From positions 5,150,018-5,214,017 of the forward strand of contig CM021319.1 in assembly GCA_010645155.1 (NCBI GenBank): a DNA stretch of 64,000 nt. Direction: 5' to 3'. A model generated the notes under the pieces. It did not search any database. It was not told the DNA's origin and worked only from the letters and a program-made list of their open reading frames with translations. Made by a program: the position numbers and the translations under genes. This document shows, one piece after another, positions 35,893 to 47,190 of this stretch. The DNA comes from Tigriopus japonicus (Eukaryota > Arthropoda > Copepoda > Harpacticoida > Harpacticidae). The number at the start of each line of letters is the position of its first letter. Position 1 is the stretch's first letter.

Positions 35893-35954
35893 TGGCGCAA
35901 TTTTCGCTCCGAAAATATTTATTCCCCGACGACTAGCACACCTAACAACAAATA

Positions 35955-36775
35955 ATGCCTAACGATCACCCAGATAGGGACCCGATGGATTCCAGGTACT
36001 TTCAGTTGAGAGTCACGCCCCCCAAATTCGACATTGACGTGGACAAGGATGATTTTGTTTTCGTGGTTAGACAAATGGGCGGCATTCTTGACGTACTCTG
36101 GATTGGCACGTTTAATGGACTCGGACCCACTGGGAGACGCTACAACAACTCAAGTCATGAAAACGCAAAAAGTGCGTGGATCCAATCCGCCGAGCGCATT
36201 TAACACAAATACTGTACGTATATTGTTAAGGGTCTTGGTCTATCCAATATTGAAGATCAGGACGCAAACACAGTGATTGCCACACTGGGCACACACATTG
36301 ATGGTGGAATCAATATCCGCGTGCACAGGCACCAACTTGCTCACCGCACACGCCTTCCAGAAGAAACCCCTGAGGCATTCTTAGTAGCATTGAGGGACAT
36401 TGCATCCAAGTGCGCGTTTGTCCCCAAACTCAATTAATCAGACCAGATTGAAGACCACTTGCTCGACCAATTCATCGTTGGAATTCAAGACCAGGATGTG
36501 CATGAGCACTTACTAAGCCTGCCTCAAACAGCAATACTGCAACTAGCTCTAGACATTGTTCAAACTGTGTGGACATCCTGCAAAGGGGTAGCCTCTTTCT
36601 CAGCACTAACTTCATCAAATCCCTCTGCAACCCCAGAACCAAGTGTGAATGCAATGGGGTCACAATTTCAACGCAGCAATAATAACCAATTGCAACGGGG
36701 CCCTCACTGCAAAAAATGTGGATACACAGCTCACTTGTCAGGAAAACCATTCCCAGCCATTAACTAGACCTGTCG
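35955..36775 (+). pseudogene. Ty3/Gypsy-type Gag, frameshifted
   Basis: The ATG lies about 60 bp after the primer site. The first frame (36 codons or so, containing RVTPPKFDIDVDKDDFVF) shifts near 36060 to a second frame containing FLTYSGL. A further shift near 36230 leads to a stretch with HRHQLAHRTRLPEETPEAFL, one internal stop at 36436 (LN*SDQIEDHL), then DHLLDQFIVGIQD. A CCHC-like zinc knuckle (CKKCGYTAHLSGK) starts near 36709. After a stop at 36765 a second partial knuckle follows (CRWCKK). Family knowledge: Gag forms the virus-like particle and the knuckle binds RNA. At least two frameshifts and two stops make this a relic. Confidence 0.75.
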
Positions 36776-37560
36776 ATGGTGCAAAAAGACGACATTATAA
36801 CCGAATGTGCTTGCAAAATTCTCAGAGTGGTAACACAAAAATGCCCAACACATCCCAAGCCCAATTCTGGCGGTGGGGGAAGATTCAGAGGCTTCCAGGG
36901 GGGGTCAATTGACTTTGTGTGGTCAACTTTGCTTACTTTGGAAGAAATGACATGCAGTGAAGCAAGGGCCCAGAGCCAACACAAAGTTCCCTACCTGACA
37001 AGTGTTTCAAAACTTGATGATTTGGACATGGCGCCAGTGATGCACCATATTATCATGCCTCAGTGACAACAATCCAGCCCCACCTCCACCTCATATGGCT
37101 AATGGGTCCCACCATGGTTGGTCTATTTGTGGATCGTTTGTGGCATTGTTGCATTTCCCCCCTTCTGGCCAACAAAACAAAAGGAAAATTTGGGTTATCA
37201 ATGGACTTCATGCACCTATTCTCTCTAGGGCATCATACTTTGCCTTAAACATTTTGTCCAGTAAATACTTTCCAGGGGGCGTCTCCAATCAAACCAAGGT
37301 GCTCAGGATTTTTGGGCGCTCACAACATTTGAAACACAGCTCTCTTCATCTTGAAATGTGATGAATACATGTGTGCAGTGCCTGTTACGTGTGTTTTTAA
37401 GTCATGTTCAGTACATTTGACTTGTGGTAGTACTCCTTAATCTACTAAAATGCTACAGTCTATGGTTAATGGTACACTCACCTTTGACAGTGCAATAGCT
37501 TTAGTGATATGACTACCTTCTTACTAGGGATGTGACTTGGGAAAGAATGTCATTACAGAC
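36776..37560 (+). mobile_element. degraded retrotransposon interior downstream of gag
   Basis: Fragmented + strand frames (36776-37066, 37063-37361) continue in gag orientation with cysteine-bearing peptides. I cannot identify protease or reverse transcriptase motifs with confidence. The element probably ends or is truncated near 37.5 kb, where another inverted-repeat unit begins. Confidence 0.35.
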
Positions 37561-37618
37561 ACCCTAGCACAAGTTGCTTACAAACATTACTTGGGCACTA
37601 CACCAATTGGGACTACGT

Positions 37619-39905
37619 CTCTCTGAAAGAGGTGCTTTTTCCCCAGAGTGATGGACTTTATTCTAAAAGTGTTTTGTCGTCATATTTCAGAATATAAAAA
37701 ACAATTTTTTCTTACATTTTACAAAAACTTCGATTTCTTGGTTTCCTTTAAATGATACGAATTGATAAAACACCTTGATTCGGGACTTCTGGAACAAGCT
37801 CGTTTACTCAGAGTTGCCGGCATGAAAAAGTTAGATGCCAAATCTCTTTTTAGTATTCTCGAAATCTTTTGCATTTCCCCATGTGAGAGAATTGAAGTGT
37901 GTAATTTTCTATAAAACACAGTTTGGACGGCTGGCCGCGTCGGAACGGTAATCCATTTAATGATTTAATTTTGAGATAGGCACTATTTCCCATGAGGGTT
38001 CAGATCCTTTAGATTAACAAATCCTTGACAATTGCTCCGTTTTAGAAAGATTGTTTTACTCAAACAGTGGTAGTTGATTATAGTATTTTTGGCAAGCTGT
38101 CCAACATATGTTGTTTAACGAGAGAGCAAAAAATGTATGGCATTGTTCGGTGAAACATATTAAAATGAATTTAGCATCTCCTTTGAGGCCCTTATTTTGT
38201 TATCTAGGGTATTTTGATGATGAGATGAAGTGCTAACCTTTTTTGTAGTTGATTCCATTCCCCCTTGTCAGCTCTTGAAGTCTTATTTTAAAACACAAGG
38301 GTTTGCTATTCACTAATTTTTTAGCATGGATTACAGTACATTTTAAAATATTTATTGGCCACCCTGTGGAACGGACTGCGACTGAAATTCATGCGTCAGA
38401 AGATTCGGCTTTTGGCATTCCGTGTGGTCAAGTCTTCAGGTTAATCTGATCTGAACTTGACGTCTGAACAATGCCACCATATCTGAAATTCGGGTTCAAT
38501 TGAAACCTGTAGCCAAAGCCATGGTCAGCAAGTCTGAGAAGAAGATTCTCCTCTGACGTCGGGTAAAGTCGTCTGAAGATGGTGAGACATTTATTTCTAC
38601 ATCATGAGTTTCATCATAGCACTTCCATTTCCCTCCTCTCAGAGTTCTGTAAGGATTGGGCGACCTTCTAACATGCGCTTTATAAGGCAACTCCCTCGAG
38701 GAAGGTTTCAATAAGATTTATTGTTCATACATGCAAGAACTACCTTCCATAATGTCATTAATAACCTTCAATGTCTTTTTAAACAAAAAATTGCCTTAAT
38801 CAAATGTTAAAAGGAGCGACACTTTTTCTTTTAAAAAATTTTCCTCTCCTGTTTGTTCGACTTCATGCTCCATCGCTTCTCCTTGCTCACAAGAGAGTCT
38901 TGGCCATTTCGTTCCTGATGAGTTGAAGTAGGTTATTATTTTTTTAAAAAATTCGGGTCTGTACCGTTTAATGTGTAAGTAAAAACCACAATTCTCCTCA
39001 TTAAATGGATTAAGTGACCAATCTTGGTGAAGTTCTCCCGCAGCATAAAAAATGTATGACGCAACCTCTCCAGCTGCTGTGGAAGCTGTCGTGATGTTGA
39101 GTATGGGGATTATGGATATACTTACAGAAGAGGATGCAAAGACAGGAGTTTGTTGTTGTTTTCGAAGTCCCAAAGCGTTCAATCTGATGACATCAAGATT
39201 TTGCCTAAACAAGGAAGGGAAGGTACAGATATTTCATACTTAGTTCAGAGTGATGAAAAAACAAATTCTGTGATGCCTCATCAATATTTTTTATCATGCT
39301 AAAAAGCAATTAACAATTAACTCCCTATAATAGCAAAACTTGCATCTTTTCGTAACACGGAATGTAAAATGAATCAGAGCCAACACAAAAGTCTCAGCGG
39401 GAATAAGATTCAGACACCTTTGCGATTTAAAAAATGCGGAAATGGTCACGTTAGCCCCATGGAAGAAATTGCGGACAGATCTGAATTTGGAGATAAATCC
39501 TAGGTTTGGTAATTGCTTCATTTTGAATTTCAAATTTGAACGTTCATGATTAATCCAAATGATCACTTGATCAATCACGATTGGAGGACTGCTTTAGGCA
39601 GAACTCATTTCCTAAGAAGAAATCACTTTTTGATTGAAGTTAAGTGTCCGCAGTTTTCTGTGAACTGTCAGCATGACGCAATCAATGATTCTCAAAAACT
39701 CAAATACCTTAAAAATAATATCTCGAAATCCAAAATTAAGGTATTCTATCAATTCATATGATGTAAAGGAAACCATGAAATGGAAGTTTTGGTAAAATGT
39801 AAGAAATAATTGTTTTTTACATTTCAAAATATGACGACAAAACACTTTTAGAATAAAGTCCATCACTCTGGGGAAAAAGCACCTCTTTTAAAGAGGCCAA
39901 GTCCC
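37619..39905. mobile_element. inverted-repeat unit (about 2.3 kb) enclosing a 138-codon ORF
   Basis: Arms of about 170 bp: AAAGAGGTGCTTTTTCCCCA at 37626, extending to about 37795, matches the reverse complement of about 39715-39899. They include GTGATGGACTTTATTCTAAA and GTGTTTTGTCGTCATATTT. No target duplication was recognised. The interior carries a - strand ORF but no known transposase, so the unit could be a non-autonomous DNA transposon or two inverted copies of one repeat. Confidence 0.6.
38796..39212 (-). CDS. unrecognised 138-codon ORF inside the inverted-repeat unit
   Basis: Encodes a mixed-composition protein: an N-terminal LNALGLRKQQQTPVF segment, a hydrophobic SISIIPILNITTASTAAGEV stretch (residues about 31-50) and an acidic C-terminal part (GEAMEHEVEQTGEENFL). 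There is no domain I recognise. An antisense + frame (39052-39243) overlaps. Composition and length are above background, and location between inverted repeats raises the possibility of captured coding sequence. There is no supporting exon structure. Confidence 0.3.
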   Translation of the reverse strand: MFRQNLDVIRLNALGLRKQQQTPVFASSSVSISIIPILNITTASTAAGEVASYIFYAAGELHQDWSLNPFNEENCGFYLHIKRYRPEFFKKIITYFNSSGTKWPRLSCEQGEAMEHEVEQTGEENFLKEKVSLLLTFD

Positions 39906-40819
39906 AATCTCTAGTAGCAAACAATAGAATAGTGTTATGGACTCAATATTCAATATTTTGTACTAAATCAGTGGATGAATTGTCTAGACATCATTCTTAT
40001 ATGCTTATCTGTCTCTTAGAGATAATTAAATGAACCCAACTCTTGAGTAAATCACGTACATCACTCATCATCCACCCTATTCAACTTTCAACTTATTTTG
40101 AAATACCAATGTTTTAAGATTATAAGTACCTAACAACACCATCTAAGGAAAGAATATAGTGCTCCATTAAGTTCTTTACTGTATTCTGCATGAATAATCA
40201 TTCAGAGGAAATCATCAACAACTCAACTAGAAGTTGAAGAATAATTTGTGGAATCTTGTGCTTTCTCTTGGTTTGGCCTGTCAAAATGTTAATAGTTGGC
40301 ATCTAATAGATTTCAAGCATCTCAGACGAAAAAAAGTTGACTAAAAATGATGTTTTTGTTGGGAAGAGTATGGATACTGTGAGTTTAATTGTTAATAACA
40401 TAGTCACAGTTTTCCAAAAAGATACCCAATTTACATGAAACTTGCAGTGAGTAAAATTGAACCTGTTGTCTGAAGTTGGTATTTTTACATTAATGTAGTA
40501 CATACGTTTAAGTGAGATCCAATCTCAGTTTTGTGCAAGACATTGGTCAAAAGTAGCTCAGTTTTGACTAATTCCTGAGAACAGAAAGCATCATTATTAA
40601 AATAAATGGCAGGAAATGGAGCGCTATGTAATGCTGCAACTTTGTTCTGAAGGGATTTTTGCTATGAAACACCTTTTTCTATCGTCTCTTAGCAATTTCA
40701 TTTAATTTAATTTAAAATAATTCACTGACCGTTTATAGGGTTGTTTTAGGCTACGCGTTAGCTGAAGTTTGTGTGCTGTGGTGAGAGGTTCCTGTTGAGG
40801 ATTAGGGAGTCATGGATAT
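39906..40819. other. unassigned AT-rich stretch
   Basis: No gene or terminal repeat recognised. Frames are at most 66 codons. Confidence 0.4.
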
Positions 40820-40828
40820 ACTTTAGAG

Positions 40829-42924
40829 TCAAACAGTTTTTCCGACACACGAATTTTTTCGACTGGCGGCAGAAAACGGAACCCTTTAGTTGTGTGAGTA
40901 ATTTTACTAATGTTGCGTTAGGTTAAAAGGGTTAAAAGTTGCGTCCGTTCGAATCATTAAAAGAGTAATCGAGTAAAACAGTTTGTTCGAATACTAAATG
41001 GAATCCCAATTTATATGTAATTAATATTGATTTTCATTCTTGTACTGACTAAGTTCAATCAATCACAATCATCAATTGCGATCTAAATCATTATAAATCA
41101 ATAATCGCGCCGCCCAAATTGAAGGTGGCAAAAGTCAAATCAAGTATTCAATTGATAGAGAGAACCTGGAACAACAGGTAATGGAAATATCCATTCAACC
41201 ATAGGCATATTCACCGTTGATTATCGTTCTTGTAAGTGGTTCCCAAGAAAAAGACAACCAAAATAAAGAGGAAGGAAAAAACACAAATGACATTTATCTT
41301 ACACTATTCCTGACCAACCCATTATTCAAGGGTTGTACAGATCTGCCAACAGTAACTCATTGGTAGATCAAATTTCATATAAACATCAATTATATAAACT
41401 ATTTTAATCATTTACTCTCTTTACAAGCTGAATATTCCTAAAGATTGATCTGGAACTTATAACTCAAGACTTGACGGTTAGAATATCTGAATATTTGTGC
41501 ATTTCTGGATTAGCTTTGAACAACTTTCAAATCGGGAACTTGTTCCAGATCATTTTTCAAGATTGATTCAGAAGACCGATTCCGATATCATTCAAAACTA
41601 ATTTTAATATTTCTCAAGACCAATTCCGGTATTATCCAAAACTAATTTACATGTTGTCTAAGACCGATTCCAAAATTATTCATACCCATTTTAGATATTG
41701 CCCAAGACTTCGTCAGAAATACTTTGATAACTTTTTAATTATTCTTGCGCAAGCTTTGGATGGGACTTGGAGAATCTTCAAACCCTTGGGCAGTTTTCAG
41801 ATCGGTGTTTACCAACTTTCAATCTGGAACTTGTTCAAGAACCATTTGAAAGTTGGTCTTTATTGATTCAGATGTTATTCAAGATTGATTCTGATATTTT
41901 GTAAAAATAATTGAACAGTCTCTGAATTGAACTCACAAAAGTTCCACTTTAGAACAATAGCCGGATCAATCTTAGACGATTTTCGTATCGATCTTTCATG
42001 ACATCCAAATCAATTTTGAACAATATTAGAATCAGTCTTGGATCATGCTACTAAATAATTTGTTTTAAGTTTAGATGGAAATTACTAAACACTTAAACAT
42101 TTGTTTCTTATCAATGGAACCAATTGCAGCAGCATTTAATTTGGTACACCTAAATCATCACTTATAATATCTTTTTTAAAAGAGTGTATAAGGCTCTAGT
42201 ATCATTTTGAATTGTTAAGACGAAACATACCAAAACTTATTCTTTTTAGCAAATAAAAAAATACATTTGCTTGGGAATTTAAGTTTTCATATACCACGAG
42301 CGTTGGGTAAATGAAAGATAAGTTCATTCTCAAAATACACGAGCAGCTGATTATCATATTCTAAATCATATTCAATTCAACAGTTTCTTGAGTTAATTCT
42401 ACTAGACTTAAGTTTCCAAAAGAAATAGTTTTTTAGGTATATAACTTTTCATCTAGACCTGAGTTAGTTTCATTTCAAAGTTGTTCCTCGTAGTTTTCTG
42501 GGTCAGAAAAGTTTCATATGCATAGTTTTGGGACATTTCATAAAAGATTCATACATATTTTTTCAGTACAACGGGATAATAACGAACTAATCTTTTGATC
42601 TTTGGATCGGTCTTGGTCAATAATTGAATGGCCTTGGAGAATCTCCGAACCGGTCTTGAATAATAATCAAATCGGTAAAGTCAGTATAAGATTGAAATGT
42701 CATGATCAATTATATCAATTATTCCATTACCAATTCTATATCAATTCAGATTCCATTCATGTGTCGGAAAAACTGTTTCACTCGATTACTTTTTTTAATG
42801 ATTTAAAGAGACTACTATTACGCAACTTTTAACTTAACGCAACATTAGTAAAATTACTCACGCAACTAAAGGGTTCCGTTTTCTGCCGCCAGTCGAAAAA
42901 ATTCGTGTCGGAAAAAGTGTTTGA
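40829..42924. mobile_element. Mutator-like element (MULE), 2096 bp, 9-bp TSD
   Basis: Ends TCAAACAGTTTTTCCGACAC and, reversed, TCAAACACTTTTTCCGACAC. Strong inverted similarity spans about 100 bp, including ATTTTTTCGACTGGCGGCAG, and weaker similarity continues to about 250 bp. The 9-bp duplication ACTTTAGAG is exact (40820-40828, 42925-42933). Long TIRs with a 9-bp TSD are the MULE signature. No transposase is seen, and a LINE tail at 41303-41426 sits inside. The element landed at the very start of a CGGATT repeat (42929 on). Confidence 0.8.
41303..41426 (+). pseudogene. LINE reverse-transcriptase ORF tail plus 3' UTR fragment, inside the MULE
   Basis: Reads TIPDQPIIQGLYRSANSNSL then VDQISYKH and a stop, the extreme C-terminus of a non-LTR reverse-transcriptase ORF. 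It is almost identical to the tail at 43320-43235 on the other strand. It is followed by the same 3' UTR block ending TTTACTCTCTTTACA. It was carried into, or inserted within, the MULE. Confidence 0.8.
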
Positions 42925-42928
42925 ACTT

Positions 42929-43115
42929 TAGAGCTGTGCATCGGATCCGAATTTTCGGATCCGATCGGATTCGGATTCGTTCGAATTTGAGCGCGAATTT
43001 GTGGATTCGGATTCAATCGGAATCGTCAAAGTATGTCGGATTCGGATTTGCGAAATTATTTCTCGGATCCGAAATAATCCGAAAATAATCCGAACTTTTT
43101 GGGTCTTTTTTTTCG
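42929..43115 (+). repeat. CGGATT-rich repeat family, copy 3
   Basis: TAGAGCTGTGCATCGGATCC, then GATTCGGATTCG units, ending with CGGATCCGAAATAATCCGAA. Its first bases form part of the MULE target duplication, so the MULE inserted after this repeat. A G homopolymer follows at 43152-43163. Confidence 0.8.
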
Positions 43116-43149
43116 GAATTTCAACTCTCGAGATTTCCATTTAGTATTT

Positions 43150-43651
43150 TTTTTGGGGGGGGGGCGGATTTTGTAATACCGCTACAAGGAATGGGATTCC
43201 CTGTAAAGAGAGTTAATCATTAATATAATTTATAAAATTACCGTTTATATGAAATTTGATCTACCAATGAGTTACTGTTGGCAGATCTGTACAACCCTTG
43301 AATAGTGGGTTGGTCAGGAATAGTATTCAAAAATTTGTCCAATCCTGCCTTAAATGCTGTTAGAGGATCAGCTCCTACATATTCCCGACGAAGGCAAATA
43401 GGCAACAAATTGAACAATGAAGGAGCCCGATAAAGAAGAGAGGAGGACTTCATTGTTCGAACTTGCCTTGATTCCTTAGGATTTGGAGGTGCTCTCAGGG
43501 CGCACGTAAAACCTCTACGATCACTACAACTGATCTCAAATCCTGGGTTAGGACAGAGCCCATGAATGCTCTTGAAATCATACAGTATCAGATATAACAT
43601 CTTTTTCTTGATTTTATAATGTAATTTCCATACCTTCGACTAAGGATTTTT
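43150..43651 (-). pseudogene. LINE (non-LTR retrotransposon) ORF2 C-terminal region and 3' UTR, 5'-truncated
   Basis: The - strand frame contains KKMLYLILYDFKSIHGLCPN near its start. Next come a basic and serine-rich segment with SSSLLYRAPSLFNLLPICLR, DPLTAFKAGLDKFLN and IPDQPTIQGL, ending with a stop at about 43235. This order (RxxY-IYxFKxIhGL-PNP, then FxxRxxxLxNxLP, then FKxxLDxFLxxIPDQP) is the familiar C-terminal tail after the reverse transcriptase of Jockey/CR1-like LINEs. The polymerase core is absent. This is the normal 5' truncation of LINE insertions. Confidence 0.8.
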
Positions 43652-43764
43652 TCATTACTCTGAATTTATGTTTTATCAAATATACAATAGTGTTAACAGA
43701 TTAAAAAACTTGATTTGATTCAATTAGCAAATCCTTCCATTCAGCCACTCAGCTTGGCCGTGCA

Positions 43765-44190
43765 TTGTTGTAGGTGTTATCAAAGAGTAAAAACTTTTAT
43801 TGACCGCCTTCTCCTTTTATGAGACTTCCTCCAAGCCCGAAGAGGGCAGGTCCAAAGTATTATTCACCTACAACTTACATTATTACCCTACACATCATTT
43901 TATTACCCTACCAATCACTTTATTGCCCTATGAATGAATCATGTCTTTACTAATACATCTCAGACGCACAATTACTTGCACGTCTGAAGCCCCGGTCTCA
44001 TTGACGGAGAATGATCCACTGAAGAAGCCGTGGTAGGCTTTTATACCATGGAACTGCGTAGCCAACACACCAACTGATGTACTTGAGGTGAACTTGAGGT
44101 GTACTTGAGGTGAACTCGGGCTGACGCCCTTGGGTCGCCAATAAAATGAAACTCCCTCCGCCGGATTTTGGCCATTACTCCCTTCCTTTG
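43765..44190 (-). promoter_or_regulatory. LTR-like or promoter-like segment
   Basis: On the - strand: three tandem copies of a 15-bp unit GGTGAACTTGAGGTG-like (44082-44119 on +), then TATAAAAGCC (about 44036-44045), then a downstream AATAAAAG (near 43796) and an end ..CTACAACA. The TATA, polyA signal and CA arrangement recalls an LTR. No primer site or partner copy was found. Confidence 0.35.
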
Positions 44191-45266
44191 CAGGTGCATA
44201 AATAGTATTTTGCTCGTTTCACGAGGTCATTCCAGTGGTGCGGAGATTTCTTCCTGCAATTCTCAACACCAAGGAAATGTTACTAGTAGAGCTTGGATTT
44301 GAACTTTGATCAATGAAAATTCTTTGATCTTTGAAAAATTTATCAATGAAGTTTTTATTTTTTGGCAAAAGTAGCCAAAATTCATTTTTTTGCTTTTCAA
44401 GTTTTTTCATATTTGCATTGAAAAAGACTTTTTCATGTTTGGGTCAAAATATAGCAACTTTTTTATTTTAAAATGTGGTTGGTTGCATCCTCTGCCTGTT
44501 CACGATCTAGGATCGAAAACAAGTTGATGGTTGTAACCCACATCAATGCTTTTCCAGAAGTTCTTTTGACTAAAAACAAAAAATGGTTAAGAAAAAAAGT
44601 TATCCTCTTGAAACAATTTTAATGGCATAAACAAACCACTCTCAAAATCACAAACAACCACCCTTTTTGGCAACTCTTATGAAAAGTTTAAAACATTTCT
44701 ACCATCCCTAATATAACTAGTAAGGCAAATTGGCAATAGGAATTTCGATTTTTCTCCCGACAAATAACGACCCTAAAACAATTGCACACAGAAATGTTTT
44801 CAAAACAATTTAAAGATATAAGTTTTACCTGTATTTGAAGATACTTCAAAAAGTTAATCTTTTGACTCAATCTCTGCCCGTTCTTCCAATACTTTGTCTC
44901 TATTGACGTTCACGATTCAAAACGTGGTGTGTCACACAAGAAAGAGACCCGGTCTATGTAGTAACTTCTTTCGCTTTTTATGCAAGTTTTATCAGTATTT
45001 GGTGTTTCCTTTTCGTTTCTTTCTAGAGCCATTTATTCTAACTTCAAATGCTGTGTACTTGTAATGCACCAAAATTGCATTGGTTTGTCACAACGGTGTT
45101 TAAAAGTCCACTAGTCTGAAACCTTCCCCAACTCCTTTTTTAAGGTCTGAAATTGGTCGCTCTGATTTGGTTGACGGCCCCACTTGCCTTCTCCTTTTCC
45201 CTTTTTTCTCCTTCCTCATATGTAGAGGGTGACTACTTTTGAAACTGAAGTTGACGTGTTAAACGT
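44191..45266. other. unassigned stretch
   Basis: AT-rich with no recognised gene. Two short frames (44219-44410, 44688-44870, both -) match nothing. Confidence 0.4.
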
Positions 45267-45274
45267 GTAATAAC

Positions 45275-46156
45275 TAGTGATGGGACGAGACGGTATTTCC
45301 AATACATGAGACCAACTGATGCCGGTCTCAATTAATACATCTCAGAAGCTGGCATCAAGACGGCATCAAGTCTTACGAACGAAATGACAGCTACAAAAGG
45401 TGTCCGCCACCGATTGAACCTATTCGTGTTTAACAATTTTGTTAAAGCGTGTAATCGAAATCTAACTCTCTTATGAGGCATTTGTATTATGCATGGAGAC
45501 CTTGACCTTTATTGACGCTGTATCAAGTAACTTTTTTTAGCCAAAATGGCCTGTTTCAATATGATTCCTTTGATATTCAAATCTTAGTTGCTAGTCACAC
45601 TTCTTAGCCAGGTTGACTAGAATGTGGTAATGATGTCGTGATTTGCCACCTAATTTCAATGTTGATGGGCTTTAGCAAATGGAAATTTCAAATAATAACG
45701 TTGCACTAATGAGTTATATAAAATCTTGCATTGCAACGTAGTAACATAAGCAATTGTTAAATGAAATATTCTCCGGCAATTTGGCAATACAACATAAGTT
45801 TTTGTGTTAATGAATAAGATTTTACGTCACACTTTCAGCGGTCCTTCAGGTATTTTTCTTCAAAACTCTGATGCCAACATGTTATGCCAAGTTGTGGAAT
45901 AAACGAGCTAATCCTTGCTTTGAAGTTTATATTGTTTAAGTTTAGAACATCGGAAACATAAATCTAGATATATCGTGCCCTCAAATTTAAACCAATCGAA
46001 CACCACAGAAAAAAGGCAAACCCCAATTTGAACAATCTTGGCAACACTTCGCATGTCTCACTTTGTCTCAAGTCGGAATCAAGACCAGCGAGACTTTCAT
46101 TGTATTGGTCTGGTCTCATACTGTATGAGACATTGCTGGTATCGGCCCCATCAATA
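45275..46156. mobile_element. hAT-like element (882 bp, 8-bp TSD)
   Basis: Ends TAGTGATGGGACGAGACGG and, reversed, TATTGATGGGGCCGATACC. The 8-bp duplication GTAATAAC is exact (45267-45274, 46157-46164). Near the ends there are GAGACC and CATCTCAGA-type palindromic motifs (GGTCTCAATTAATACATCTC at 45325; GTCTCATACTGTATGAGAC at 46112). Non-autonomous. A related GATGCCGGCTTGATGCC motif occurs near 51800. Confidence 0.8.
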
Positions 46157-46400
46157 GTAATAACTTCAAAACGAGGCAAAAATCTTGATGTCCTTAAAAT
46201 TTAAGACTGTTTTTTGAAACAATAAGTAACAATTTGTTGTTAACTGCTGCCAATTACAAATCACAGAGGATGTACCAGAGGCATTCAAACTTAGCACGGA
46301 CGAAGAGCGTATTTTCGGAATTTCTCTTTTTTACACCACAGGTCATGCCATAAATGCCGCTTGAGGTCGCTTTTTTCGATTGAATCGTGAACGTCGATTA

Positions 46401-46927
46401 CAGCAATTACTAGTGACGTCATCATTTTTGGCGGGGAAAAAGTTTGGAAGACCTGTGTTTCTGATGAGCGTGCAAGGTAACTAAAACGAAGGTTTAGGCC
46501 TGGTGATTGCATCAATGGGAGTGATTACCGTATGATTTTACGAACCTGCTGCCGTCTCTAACTGCCGGTAGCAGTGTAGGCTTGCCAAAAAAATCTCAGT
46601 TTTTAAGGGTCAGATTTTCGAAAAATGTTGCATTTATGGGCAATGGCATGGTTAATGTTTGTTGAGAAGTATTGCAAAGTAATTTGAAAACAAATGGAGA
46701 AATTGGAAGCCTTCAATTAAACAAATTATTCGTTTTTCTGTTTAGTTGCCCCAGAAACCGATCTCCTCTGCCCATCTTGTTATTCAAAAAATTTGTGCAG
46801 ATAAGAAAGGCATTGTTGCAATCACCAGGCCTAAACCTTCATTTTAGTTACCTCGCACGCTCATCAGAAACACAGGTCTTCCGAACTTTTTTCCCGCCAA
46901 AAATCATGACGTCACTAGTAATTGCTG
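46401..46927. mobile_element. TA-flanked long-TIR element or inverted duplication (527 bp)
   Basis: CAGCAATTACTAGTGACGTC at the left and its reverse complement at the right, arms about 120 bp, flanked by TA. The interior (46515-46785) is the reverse complement of block B of repeat C (27605-27865). Comparison with 27345-27865 shows this could instead be repeat C that suffered an inverted duplication. The TA flanks would then be coincidental. Confidence 0.6.
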
Positions 46928-46929
46928 TA

Positions 46930-47190
46930 ATGCCTTTCTTATCTGCACAACTTGAAGTTGAAATAGCAATTCTTGACATTGTATTTGCAAAAAAGTATGT
47001 TTCGTTGCTTTTATCTAAAATTTCGCTACATAAGTTGAGAGGGTTCTTCCGAACTTTGAAATTAGGAATGCCCGACTTTGAACTGCTTTCTAAAAAATTG
47101 TCTAATCCTGCCTTAAATGCTGTTAGAAAGATGACACAGAAAGAAAAGGCCACTATTGGATTGAAAAGGCTATCTGACTATGCGAACAAT
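46930..47190 (+). repeat. repeat C block D joined to a LINE scrap
   Basis: 46930-47090 matches 27455-27605 in direct orientation. Immediately after, 47095-47130 matches 43322-43360 (the LINE stretch encoding TAFKAGLD-FL on the - strand). The + strand open frame 46672-47193 (173 codons) crosses these joins and is an accident of the mosaic. Confidence 0.65.
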
